Positions 8,350 to 17,369 of a DNA stretch of 22,855 nt are shown in pieces. The notes beneath the pieces are model-generated. The model was not told the origin of the DNA. It saw only the letters and a program-made list of their open reading frames with translations, and did not search any database. The first letter of the stretch is position 1; the number at the start of each line of letters is the position of its first letter. The stretch comes from Rhizophlyctis rosea (lineage: Eukaryota > Chytridiomycota > Chytridiomycetes > Rhizophlyctidales > Rhizophlyctidaceae). The stretch is taken from positions 1 to 22,855 of the forward strand of contig JADGJC010000489.1 in assembly GCA_027596075.1 (NCBI GenBank). Reading direction: 5' to 3'. The position numbers and the translations under genes are program-made.

Positions 8350-8876
8350 TCCAAATCCACTGTTTACCCTCATTTTCAAGAATAACAGTGTTTTTGAGGT
8401 TGTCAGTGTCATTGTGGCCATCATCGTTGCTTGCATCAATGTTTTTGCAGCCGTGTATGCTTTCCTCCAGCCTCCTGCCCTTATCAGAGCTCCAGGGATC
8501 ATCTCCTCTACTTTGGCATGCGTTATAGCGCTCCTCGCTTTTAAAATTCAGAATTCAATTATCTCTCTCAATACCAAACACAACATCGTTAGCGAAGTTG
8601 TCAGTGCTAGTGAGGCTATGATGCCGGCTTTCGTCACCTCCCTCATCAGTCTGTACGTTATTTCCGCAACCCTGTTGGTCTTGGGAGTCCTGTTGCTGCT
8701 GTTCCGCTCCGCGACATGCAGGTTTAAGCGAGGAGGGGTGTGTTGCGCCGGAGGGAGACATCCGCACTAATGAGGAAGATGGTTTTATCAAAAAAAACAG
8801 AGTCAGAGTTGAGATTCAAAGATGCATCGGAACTGAAACTTCAGAAAACATCCATCCATTCACTCTCGAAGTTTAA
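8350..8876 (+). CDS. Putative membrane protein, 3' exons
   Basis: After an acceptor-like TTTCAG ending at 8349, an open frame encodes two clear hydrophobic segments (VVSVIVAIIVACINVFAAVY, IISSTLACVIALLAFKI), a polar loop and a third segment (YVISATLLVLGVLLLLF). In this frame it stops at 8768-8770. A second frame immediately after looks coding and acidic (EEGCVAPEGDIRTNEEDGF, IQRCIGTETSENIHPF), ending at the TAA of 8874-8876. An intron 8653-8728 (GTACGT to TTTAAG, phase 2) joins the two but removes the third hydrophobic segment; a one-base shift near 8720 would keep it. The first exon is not found upstream. The pattern suggests a small multi-span membrane protein with a cytosolic acidic tail. 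I cannot name the family. Confidence 0.45.
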
Positions 8877-9150
8877 CATTCATGCATTCATTCGAGGACT
8901 CATGATTCGGAACATTGACATTTGACAGACCAGAAGTATTTAGAACTGTAGATGTACTTAGGACCTTCGTTGTTGTGACTGCTATAGTCCTTTTGTACCT
9001 AAGTTGCTTTTTCATGTGAATAAACCCCTGAACACGTTGAGCAACTGTATCGAGTTTGATTCGAATTATTGTTAATGACTTTGCAGTTGTGGAAGTGAAG
9101 GCTCGTTTAAATTTTGCCAGAGTGTGAAATACTAATTCGGTTACCCAAAC

Positions 9151-9210
9151 TGGAGCGTGAGTGGCACTGAATGTGTATATAAACTAAATGAAGATACCAC
9201 TCAAACTCCT
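9151..9210 (+). repeat. Stem-loop repeat family, copy 2
   Basis: This is a 60-base element with the same arms as copies 1 and 3. Left arm GGAGCGTGAGTGG faces right arm CCACTCAAACTCC. The position that is T-T in copy 1 and G-T in copy 3 is a proper G-C pair here. The 2x2 internal loop CG/AA is kept. The loop (TGTATATAAACTAAATG) is AT-rich. It lies about 275 bases after the stop of the membrane-protein gene. Confidence 0.7.
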
Positions 9211-9365
9211 GATTTTTGTATTTTTCGCTCCCCATCGACTGTTACTATCCTTTCCATAAAGGCATATGTTGCGAACTAATATCACAACAAAGACTTTTAA
9301 TGTGTGCCGTAATATGCTTGGATGCATCTCTGTTTGTCTTTATGGTTTATGAAACCACAGCCATT

Positions 9366-9412
9366 GTTACATGTAACACAAAGTAAGACCTGGTCGCCTA
9401 TAAGGACCAGGT
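9366..9412 (+). other. Palindrome followed by perfect 8-bp hairpin
   Basis: GTTACATGTAAC (9366-9377) is a perfect 12-base palindrome. Eleven bases later ACCTGGTC (9388-9395) pairs exactly with GACCAGGT (9405-9412) around a nine-base loop. They could be a protein-binding site or an RNA structure, and no flanking gene explains them. Confidence 0.4.
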
Positions 9413-9818
9413 TCAAAACAGATTGAATGAAGTACCAGCGTATGGTGCATTTTGTATGTTTCCTTAACTCGGGCTTCTGCAGAGGCGGGGGGTCGCAAAT
9501 TCTGAGGGTTTACCAATAGTTAGGCTGGAATCGAGGTTTATTGAGGTATTAGTTGCCATATGTGACAGAGAAGCACTGCACCATTGCTGGCTTGTTGGAA
9601 CAAATCAGAAAGCCAGAATAGAATAGAATATTAATAAGGCTAAGTGTGCAAGATTTGAATGAATTCCTTGACTTCGGGCTGGACGAAAATGGGGATGATC
9701 AGACCATCAGACGGTTATTCGGATGTGGGCTGTATCTTACAGAATGTACCATTATCTTTTACCTTTCCTTGCCGCTGCTCCTGATTACTTCGTGTTGGCT
9801 CCAGTACCATCCATCCCA

Positions 9819-10337
9819 CTATTGCTCCCCGTTCCCGTCTCCACCATCATCTCCTTTCACATCATTGTGTTCAAACCCATCACTATCCTGGATAGCAGCC
9901 CCCGCACTACCACTTCCGTTCTGCATTGTTCTTTTCTTTTGCCCGCAACACCTCCAACAAACGTTTCCGTCTCTCTAAGTCGCGTTCCAACCAGCCTCGA
10001 AGTATTGGGTACATACCTCTCTCATTGCAGCCTCCTTTTGCATCATGTTGTAGTTGTTCAAGCTCCTGTAACAGCCTTCCATAACCCACTTTGAGTTACC
10101 CCCTCCTGCTGCCCCGCTATTTGCTATATTTCCTTCTGGAGGATGATCTTTGAAAAACTCTTCTGCTTTCGTTGTGAAGTCCTCCGATAGCCGATTCCGC
10201 TACTCTTCCCCGATTAATGAACTCTTACTGAATTTATCTTCACCGCTGAATTGCCCGGTCTCTTGTGGGTTATCTAAGACTTTCTGAAATGCGGTGGCGA
10301 AATCTAAGTAATTTTCACTATTTTTGACAAATATCAT
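9819..10337 (-). CDS. Unknown protein, three exons, Gly/Asp-rich tail
   Basis: Exons 10229-10337, 10017-10165 and 9819-9974 join in phase (414 nt, 137 aa). The introns are 10166-10228 (GTAAGA to AAAG, 63 nt, which removes an in-frame TAG) and 9975-10016 (GTATGT to TTAG, 42 nt). The protein begins MIFVKNSENYLDFATAF, continues QKVLDNPQETGQF, EEFFKDHPPEG and NSKWVMEGCYRSLNNYN, and has a small Cys cluster (NVCWRCCGQKK). It ends in a low-complexity tail (GSGSAGAAIQDSD, GDDGGDGNGEQ). Both donors are canonical. An upstream segment at 10374-10721 may supply further 5' exons (a 33-nt gap, phase-compatible). No known domain is evident. The acidic, glycine-rich tail suggests a disordered C-terminus. Confidence 0.45.
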
Positions 10338-10373
10338 GAAGCCCCTAACGTGAGACAGATGAGTTTCTCTTCA

Positions 10374-10721
10374 TCACATGACACGCAGAAGCAGAGATTC
10401 AAAGACGTTATGGATATCGTCCACTTTGCCGATGTTTTCTTTGTCGTCGATTGGCTTCTGCTTTCCCTTCCCCTTTTTATTCTTCGTCTGTGTATTTTGG
10501 CTTGCTGCTGCGCTCGACGAGGTGATGGAACCGCCGGGCGTAGCAATTGTGCCTTCTTTCAACGTTCCGTCAGTTGCTGTCAGACATATCAGCGAATGGA
10601 GTGTTCTTTTGTGTGATGTGGATGGCGGTATGTCTTGTAAGACAATAACGAACGTGTAACTCAACGCACCTTGTTCTACTTTCGTTTTCTCGCCGTTCTC
10701 CCCCTGCTTCTTTGTATCCAC
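10374..10721 (-). CDS. Possible 5' exons of the 9819-10337 gene
   Basis: A minus-strand frame holds a Lys/Gly/Ser-rich segment (KNKKVDTKKQGENGEKTK upstream, TKNKKGKGKQKPIDDKEN downstream) and then VDDIHNVFESLLLRV. It is cut by a possible in-frame intron 10577-10669 (GTGCGT to CTGACAG, 93 nt). The reading phase fits the next exon start at 10344 if a very short 33-nt intron is allowed. There is no reliable ATG. A hydrophobic minus-strand frame further upstream (around 10760-10957, LPLLICGMTLFLISVL) could be a membrane anchor of the same protein. Low complexity makes this assignment weak. Confidence 0.3.
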   Translation of the reverse strand: MDTKKQGENGEKTKVEQGALSYTFVIVLQDIPPSTSHKRTLHSLICLTATDGTLKEGTIATPGGSITSSSAAASQNTQTKNKKGKGKQKPIDDKENIGKVDDIHNVFESLLLRVM

Positions 10722-12166
10722 CTTCTTATTCTTATCATTCGTTCCCTTGCTGGGTGGGTCCTTTCGGGACTTCCCTTCGCTTGGACATGAGAATTATACA
10801 AGTTGATATATGACTTTTTCATCATTCTCATTTCCATATATAACAACGGTACATCAAATTCCAGAACTGAAATCAAAAACAAAGTCATTCCGCATATCAG
10901 AAGTGGCAAACCGGTAACCATATGTAGCACTGACCTAAGTAACATGTGTTGATACACACATTATAAGTATACGCTAGACTCTGTTTCGTTCTCACAAAGT
11001 GAGTACGTCACGAAATCAACATGAAGCAGAAACTCCAGAGGATCATTGTGATGATTGCAAAGATGTGGAATCCCATGTGTCACATGACATTTGACTGTTT
11101 GCGCTCTGCAACATTCTGGCGGCACAGAACGGGTGGGGTTGATGATAAACGAAGATTGCTTGTGGCACAGCCCTCGGCTCCCATGGAATTGGTGAGACCG
11201 CGTTCTCCTTGGACAAAGAGACCTCTGGTCTCACGTCTGGAACCCATTCGTTGGTTTCTTCATTATGCTCAACATATATACCGATTTTGTTCAAAATGCA
11301 AAGGATGAGCCGAAGCAGCATTTTCAGTGACCTTGCCGGTGCAAAGAACTCGGAATTTTAGAAGATGCAAACATACGCTCATTTTGCAATTTATTTGTGG
11401 GATGGAAGTAATGCTTTTGGATCCATCACTGACATTATCCATTAGGCAGCCTTACAAAAGTGCGGCGTTCACTTCCTTTGAAGTTGTATGTACTAGATTG
11501 GACAACGATCGTGGAGCATGAATGCAATCATATCTTAAAGGCAATATATACAACAGAAGCAGCCTTCATTCTCAAATATCGCCTACGGGGAATCATTTTG
11601 CTCCAAGTGGAGCGTGAGTGGCATCAGTTTGTAAATACAACAAACCAGGATGTCACTTAGACTCCTGTTCTTCTTGTTTCCCATTTTATCGCCCAATCTC
11701 CCCAATGGCAAGACAGATCGAGGATGTTGTGTGCATTTAAGGGCTTTTTCAGATCAGGTTGTGGACTGTATATTGAACTTTTTGAAACAACCGTCACTGA
11801 AACAATAGGCTATACCTCGCGAACGATGGATTAGTTCATTACAGATTCAACATTGACATACTGATTTCTTCCTGTATATCAGAAGAGCCTAAGTGCACCT
11901 TGCCGAATCAACATATCAGGAACTACTGCTGAAAAAGTCCACTGAAGCAAATTCGGTAGGTAGTGATTATGCAATTTACAGATGAATTTAAACGTTCCTG
12001 GTATCATATGGGAGTAATGCTTCTCGTTACCATGGTAGTGAAGCAACTTGCGCAGATGACGCGATGGGCGATGCCATTATTTAAGACCGATGCTGCCACA
12101 TTGCCAGGATCATTGCTCCAGTTCAGAATTCTTGAAATTGTCGAAAGGTTGTTTCTTACCTTGTTG
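10722..12166. other. Long interval without a resolved gene
   Basis: About 1.4 kb apart from the stem-loop repeat at 11608. Several minus-strand pieces between 11060 and 11440 and a plus-strand frame at 11460-11660 look mildly coding but cannot be joined into a model I trust. A segment near 11330 (TTGCCGGTGCAAAGA) recurs near 12588 (TTGCCGGTACAAAGA), hinting at a diverged local duplication. Confidence 0.35.
11608..11666 (+). repeat. Stem-loop repeat family, copy 3
   Basis: This is a 59-base element. Left arm GGAGCGTGAGTGGCAT faces right arm ATGTCACTTAGACTCC, with two G-T wobble pairs where copies 1 and 2 differ. The loop carries an inner stem, GTTTGT with ACAAAC. The element sits at the end of a short plus-strand open frame. 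Translation of the three copies in the matching frame is not conserved, whereas the pairing is. Confidence 0.7.
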
Positions 12167-12484
12167 TCATGTTGCAGGTGCTTCCTCCACTCGGTAAGCA
12201 GGTGGCAGCGTCGTTTGATCAATGTGTTCGAGAGGAGTTCGAGATTGGTATTGCGGGAGGGTATCTGCGCTTGTGTCTCTTCTCCAAGCCATCCCGGACA
12301 GTTCCTGGCTATTGAGCGACGAGATGATCACCGGGTTACTAACGGTGTCGGCAGGTGTACTGTCACATGCAAGAATCATACATACTGACAGCGACTTGCC
12401 AAGAAGCAGGCCTCCGACTTGTTCGTCATTGTACTCAATTTTGAAATGATTATCACGTACTTTTATCGAGGTTGATTGACACAA
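12167..12484 (-). CDS. C-terminal exon with LPQY and LPPAY motifs
   Basis: The open frame starts directly after a good acceptor (TTAACAG with CATTAAC branch-like bases, 12485-12486) and has no ATG, so it is read as a last exon of about 105 codons ending at 12167. It contains IKVRDNHFKIEYNDEQ, a moderately hydrophobic stretch, then a Ser/Thr/Pro-rich tail with DTLPQYQSRTP and TTLPPAYRVEEAP. LPxY/PPxY motifs of this kind recruit WW-domain ubiquitin ligases or arrestin-like adaptors in fungal cytosolic tails. A minus-strand piece just upstream (about 12510-12650) is Cys-rich (SVCSTPSLCSILNACTRDSC) and could be the extracellular part of the same protein, but I could not find a convincing donor joining them. 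The orientation is uncertain because the plus strand also has long open frames here. Confidence 0.35.
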   Translation of the reverse strand: MCQSTSIKVRDNHFKIEYNDEQVGGLLLGKSLSVCMILACDSTPADTVSNPVIISSLNSQELSGMAWRRDTSADTLPQYQSRTPLEHIDQTTLPPAYRVEEAPAT

Positions 12485-12825
12485 CTGTTAATGACCTGGG
12501 TGATTGCCATGAATGTGGAGACAGCTGTCCCGTGTACAAGCATTCAGTATGGAACACAATGATGGTGTGGAGCAAACGCTAGAGTTTGCCGGTACAAAGA
12601 CTTCTTTCAAACTAAAGACTTCGTGGAAAAAATCTAAATGTATTCACCATTTTGGTCTTTGCCAAATAAAATCTGCAAGCGCACTGCACATAGAATAAAG
12701 TTTAAGATGTTCTTAATCGTGACTACAGTTGAGTCTGTTCGGTCAACCAGACCAATGAGATTCTACATCTTATGTGGAGGCTTGGTAGAGTGACTACTCA
12801 CCGCCAAGGAGATCGATTGGGACAG

Positions 12826-15800
12826 TCACTTTGCGGACGCCCACCGAGGTCGTCGCAGAAGCATCGAAAACGCAATCACCGGAAGCACACTGATAATCTC
12901 TCCAAGCCCGGCTAGCGCAGGTGGAATGCGAGCCCCACCCAGTGAAACAAATGCACCTGCGGCAAGGAGAACGGCGACGACATTATAAATAAATGCCCAG
13001 GCGAAGTTTGCGATAATGGTGCGACGAGCCCGTTTGGCTATGACTAGCACATCAGCAACCGCCATTGTGCTAGGTTGAAGAAGGACGACTTCCGCGGTGT
13101 TCAACGCCAGATCCGTGCCTGAACCGAATGCGACGCCGACATCGGCTTGGGCTAGAGCAGGAGCATCATTTGAACCATCCCCCACAAACGCAACACGATG
13201 TCCGTTCCTTTGCAGAAGTTTGATGCGCGCAAGTTTATCCGCGGGCAGACATCCACCAATGGCGTTTGAAGCATCGACACCTTGAAGGAAAGCAGAAGAT
13301 GGCATGAATAAAACTTGGACTACAAAAATTGCCAATGTGTGCTTACCAATTTCCGTCGACAGACGCTGCACACTGTCCGGATTATCGCCGCTGAAAACAT
13401 GAACCTGTATTCCCTGTGATACTAGGTATTTGACGGCTTCTTTCGCATCTACTCGGAGGGAGTCACTTAATCCGAAAATGGCAACCAGTTCTTCGCCCAC
13501 AGAAGCGGCTACAACTGATGAGAAGTTGTCAATATTGCCGCCTGCACGCCGCACAGCAATAACGTTAGGCAACAAACCTGAACGGCCGTGTTCCAGATTG
13601 CTAGCCAAAGCGGATTGAAGTTGAGGTGGGTAAGGTTTTTCGCTAACCCAAGATGGTCGTCCGACTCGGATAGTGGATCCATGAACAACTCCCTGAACGC
13701 CCAACCCTGGACTGCTAGAGAAGTCAGACACAGGGAGCAGATCCTGGTGACCTTGGTTCTGCAGGTGGTCGGTGATAGAACGTGCAAGAACGTGTTCGCT
13801 CAAATTGGCTATGGCGCTGATACACACTTTCAGTTCCTCCTGCGGTAGAGTGGTTCCATAGATTTCGTCCATAACCGAAAATTCTCCGGTCGTTAGGGTG
13901 CCGGTTTTGTCGAAAACGACAACGTCAATAGATGCCGATGACTCTAAACTTGCTCCGTTTTTGAAGAGGATCCCTCGCAAGGCGGAAACGCCCGCTGCAA
14001 CTACAATGACGGTGGGAACCGCTATGGGATATAAGTTAGTATCCGCAAAAGAACACTTGCTTAGCATGTTGATCGTTTCCATACCGAGTCCTACAGCACA
14101 TGGGCATGACACGATGAGAACAGCAATGGCATAGAGGAGTGCTTCAATTGCGGGCGGGTATTCGATCACAATCATGCCAGACATCCCCACCCCAAGCCAG
14201 ATGAAAAAGACGATAGCAGCAATGACGAGAACAGCAGGTGTGAAGATGCTTGCGATACGGTCAGCGAGCGCTTGCGTCGGTGCGCGAGAAGATTGAGCAT
14301 CTTGTACCAGGTGCTGAATTCCGGAAAGGACCCCTTCAGATGGAACATGACTTATTTGCACGATCAGGGTTCCGTCACTGCTTATAGTCCCGCCCAGAAC
14401 CTTCGAGCCGCTCTGTTTCAGAACTGGTAGTGACTCTCCCGTAATCATGGATTCGTCCACATCGGCTTTGCCTTTCACTACCAATCCTATACAACGATTT
14501 GATGATAAATGGTAAATAAGAAGGTTCCCGATCCAAGGGCATCATCTGCGCCCATGGGCTGTTTACGAGTTTATCTTTCATTACTCACCGTCAGCAGGGA
14601 TGCGGGATGAGGGACGTACGAAAACCACGTCCCTTCGCTGGAGGAGTTCCACTGCGAGTTCTTCCCCTTCCTCCATAATGAATTCTCCTTCGACATCTTG
14701 CTTAGCAAGCAAAGCGGTACTGGGCTGCAGGCGACGTAACGCCTCAATGGCATTGGAGGCCTTCCCCCTTGCAAGCACAGTAACGTATCGTCCCAATATG
14801 ACGAGCGTCACAAGAAGTGATGCAGTCTCAAAAAACGCCTCCAATTCAGAAGTCGGGGTTGTGATAAGAACGAGCACCGCCACAATGGAATATATGTATG
14901 CTACCGATGTGCTCAAAGACACCAACATATCCATCTCCACTTTACGAGAACGGAACAGGGTTGTCCAGGCTGCCCGGTGAATAGGGGCGGCGGCATAGAT
15001 TTGAATGATGCCAGCCAATATACCCGAGATGACTGTCCATAGGTGTAGGTTGTTGACAAGTGCTACATTGGCGGATACGTGCGGGACGGCATACGCTAAA
15101 ATAACTACTGGAATGCATAACAATGTGGAAACGATAAGACGTATCAGCCAAAACCGGATTTCGCGTTCTCCGCTATTGGCGTTGGATTCATTGGTGGAGA
15201 AGACAATGGCATCGACACCACCCTCCAGGAGTCGGTCGCGGAGAGTGCGGGTTCCCGTGCGGTCGGGGTCAAACTCGACGACGAGGAGATGTTGGTTCGG
15301 GGTGATGTGCTTCTGAATCGTCCGGCTTACAGTACCGCGCTGCCCTTCGACAATGGCCAAGGCTTGTTTGATGCTATCCTCTGTTGACGGGATGTAGAAG
15401 CGAGCGACAGTTGCTGATGCCACATGATTGATTTCGCAAACGAACCCGGTCTTCTTCGTTAGAAACTGCATGACCTGGTTTGGTGTGGTGGCTACAGGGT
15501 CATATGCAATATCTGCCGTATTGTTGAAAAGGGATACCGCGATAGGCCGAGTGTGCGGATACTCCCGAATTGCATCAAGGAGAGTCTTTTCGCAAGAAGT
15601 ACAAGTCTAGAATCCACCAAGGCTATAAAATCAGGCCCTTGGGGACTGTGCATGTTCACCGCGATTCCTGAACTTACCAAGCCGGAAATCTTAAGCCTCA
15701 ATTTCAACCACGTATCAGGAACGTCTTTGACCAGATCCATTCCGTCGTTGGAAATGTTAACCGCATCACCACCACATCCTTTCGATACTAGAGGAACTGT

Positions 15801-16474
15801 CACCGCTCCGATGCTGTTGGAGGTAATGTGAAATGACTTCTTATCGGACGAAAGATCATCGCTTGCTTCACAACACGGCGTTGGAAGGTTTCCACAGCGA
15901 GTAGCAACCTTCTCTGCTGGAACATCAATCAGCACTACATCTTTAGAGGTCACCAGTTGAGCGTCAGTTTAAATATCACAAATAGAACCCTATCTGAATG
16001 ACCTACCAGGGAGATTTCTGCAGCAAGGTCCGCTACTTGCTTCGCTGCTACAGCCTTCCAAAGGTAGGTCCAGTTTGCATAACGATTGCGAGATGTTCTC
16101 TGATAGATAATGCCAGCAAGGGGTAAGAAAAAGAGGATCAGATACACCCGTGGGAGGAACCAGGTAGTACCTTGGAAGTTGGTCCGAGTTCGGCAACTAT
16201 TATCCTTCAATGTACGGCTAGCACAGCAACTATCTCCGTCTTCGTCGTCGTCCCCTCCTCCACTGTCTTCGGCAGAAGAAACTCCAGCGCTGTGTTGTGT
16301 AGTATTCCCAAGGTCCACGACGACGCAGTCGGAGCAGGACGCACCGCCGCAAAGTGGCGACTGTGTGGTGTTCGGCCGCTTTTGGGGATCAGTGGAGCAC
16401 CGTGGGTTGGAGTTGAACTTCGCTTTGCACTCTGGCTTTGGGCTGTTTCCATTGTTTCCATTGCAGCAGGGCAT
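12826..16474 (-). CDS. P1B heavy-metal ATPase, PCA1/CrpA-like, seven exons
   Basis: ATP-driven export of Cu+, Cd2+ or a similar soft metal across a membrane. Exons 16171-16474, 16007-16099, 15678-15940, 14589-15606, 14085-14486, 13347-14021 and 12826-13280 join in phase into 1069 aa. The start ATG has an in-frame TGA just upstream. Residues 1-210 are rich in cysteine, with CC and CxxC pairs. One HMA domain follows (GLTCTSCEK, CxxC at 222-225). Eight hydrophobic helices are visible, with TGES at 575-578, CPC at 687-689, DKTGT at 731-735 (phosphorylated Asp731) and GDGSNDAPAL. Oddities: GLAVPT after CPC, HV in place of the N-domain HP, SS for GD before RIPADG, and a last helix with PPALAGLGEIISVLP rather than the MxxSS of Cu-ATPases. 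These last features, plus the Cys-rich N-terminus, match fungal PCA1/CRP1/CrpA better than Ccc2. Introns are 63-102 nt, one with TACTAAC. It diverges from the methyltransferase. Confidence 0.93.
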
Positions 16475-16676
16475 CTTTTTTCACCTGGTAGGATTGGCAG
16501 TTGGATACAAGGACAGGATCAAGCAAACTGGAGCCCAGCGCTTTGAAACTGGCAAGTTGTGGTGTCACCTGCAGCCACAAGCCCCAAGACTCATTCTTGA
16601 TCAGGTGGTTGTTTGTGGGCTGGCCAAGTTTTCGCCCCTGTAGACCTTTTCTCCTAATGACTGCTGCTAAATAGCC
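16475..16676. promoter_or_regulatory. Bidirectional promoter, ATPase and methyltransferase
   Basis: Two hundred and two bases separate the two divergent ATGs, so both promoters must lie here or overlap the 5' ends of the genes. I found no match to the yeast Ace1 copper element or the Zap1 zinc element by eye. The region has a GGTGTCACCTGCAG stretch and a GGGCTGGCC stretch, neither a known site to me. Sharing this interval suggests coordinated expression, but the sequence does not prove it. Confidence 0.5.
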
Positions 16677-17369
16677 ATGGTAGACTCTCAGCAACACTCC
16701 ACAAACACAAATGAAACCACCCAGCATATAAACCTCGTTCCAAAGGCGCGCCGGTTTTGGCAAGCGCATAACGCGAACAGATATGACCGTGCTATCCCTC
16801 TCTTAAACCAGAACTTTGCGAAAATGGTGGGCTATGTAGTTTCAGACGTTCAGAATCGCCCACGAGTGCTGGAGGTGGCTGCGGGCACTGGCCTTGTCAC
16901 GATTGAACTCGTCCCGGTGGTCGGAGAACTGACAGCCACCGACTCGTCCCCCGAGATGTTGCAAATTCTCCGTGACCGTCTGATAGGGGCCGGTCATAAC
17001 AATGTCCGGATTGCTGTCCTGATGGCGTTGGATTTTCCGAACGAAAGTTTTGACGCTGTAGTAGCCGCCAACGTCCTCCACCTCTTACCCGATATCCCGA
17101 AGGCACTTGCGGAACTTCAACGGATCCTTCGCCCTGATGGTGTCCTGTGTGTGCCCACTTTTGGTCACGGGGAAACTCTACTAGCCAGATCAGTGTCCCG
17201 CCTTTTGGCTGCTGTTGGCTTCCCTGTGATCACCCGCTTTCGGACTGAAACCTTCCGTAAGGTGGTGGAGTCCAACGGGTTCATAGTCCAAAACGAACGT
17301 CTTGTGCCAGGACTGTTACCAATTCTCTACCTTGCCGCTCAGCCGCGTCGTAGTCGGATCGGAGAATAG
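16677..17369 (+). CDS. Class I SAM-dependent methyltransferase
   Basis: A single-exon gene of 230 aa with a strong start context (GCCATGG). It transfers a methyl group from S-adenosylmethionine; the acceptor is unknown. Motif I is VLEVAAGTGL at residues 64-73. The acidic end of the second strand is ATDSSPEM (Asp89). The motif IV region is FDAVVAANVLHLLPD, followed by ALAELQRILRPDGVL and TFGHGETLL. It resembles small UbiE/Methyltransf_11-type enzymes common in bacteria, and no cysteine set typical of arsenite methyltransferases is present. It lacks introns, whereas all three neighbouring transporters are split, so a bacterial origin or a retrocopy is possible. It shares an upstream region with the metal ATPase, which hints at a role in the same stress response. 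Confidence 0.9.
   Translation: MVDSQQHSTNTNETTQHINLVPKARRFWQAHNANRYDRAIPLLNQNFAKMVGYVVSDVQNRPRVLEVAAGTGLVTIELVPVVGELTATDSSPEMLQILRDRLIGAGHNNVRIAVLMALDFPNESFDAVVAANVLHLLPDIPKALAELQRILRPDGVLCVPTFGHGETLLARSVSRLLAAVGFPVITRFRTETFRKVVESNGFIVQNERLVPGLLPILYLAAQPRRSRIGE

Larger units (their letters stand above)
8877..9818. other. Gene-free interval with repeats
   Basis: About 940 bases with no convincing gene. A short open frame around 9646 (DLNEFLDFGLDENGDD) looks coding-like but cannot be extended to a supported model. The interval holds copy 2 of the stem-loop repeat and the paired palindrome/hairpin at 9366-9412, which are listed separately. Confidence 0.4.

Noticed and set aside
11060..11440. 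Minus-strand coding-looking pieces (segments such as SMGAEGCATSNLRLSS and HNEETNEWVPDVRP)
   Set aside because: Different frames over the same bases look equally plausible, the plus strand is also partly open, and no start, donor and acceptor set gives a single consistent protein.
11460..11660. Plus-strand open frame ending in the stem-loop repeat
   Set aside because: There is no ATG and the matching frame in the other two repeat copies is not conserved, so the pairing and not the protein explains the end of this frame.
16110..16643. Long plus-strand open frames antisense to the ATPase N-terminus
   Set aside because: The minus-strand exons join in phase into an HMA/P1B ATPase with family motifs, so these are shadow frames.
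16475..16676. Copper (Ace1-type) or zinc (Zap1-type) response elements in the shared promoter
   Set aside because: GCTG-containing stretches do not satisfy the flanking bases of the known consensus, and no ACCTTNAAGGT-like site is present.
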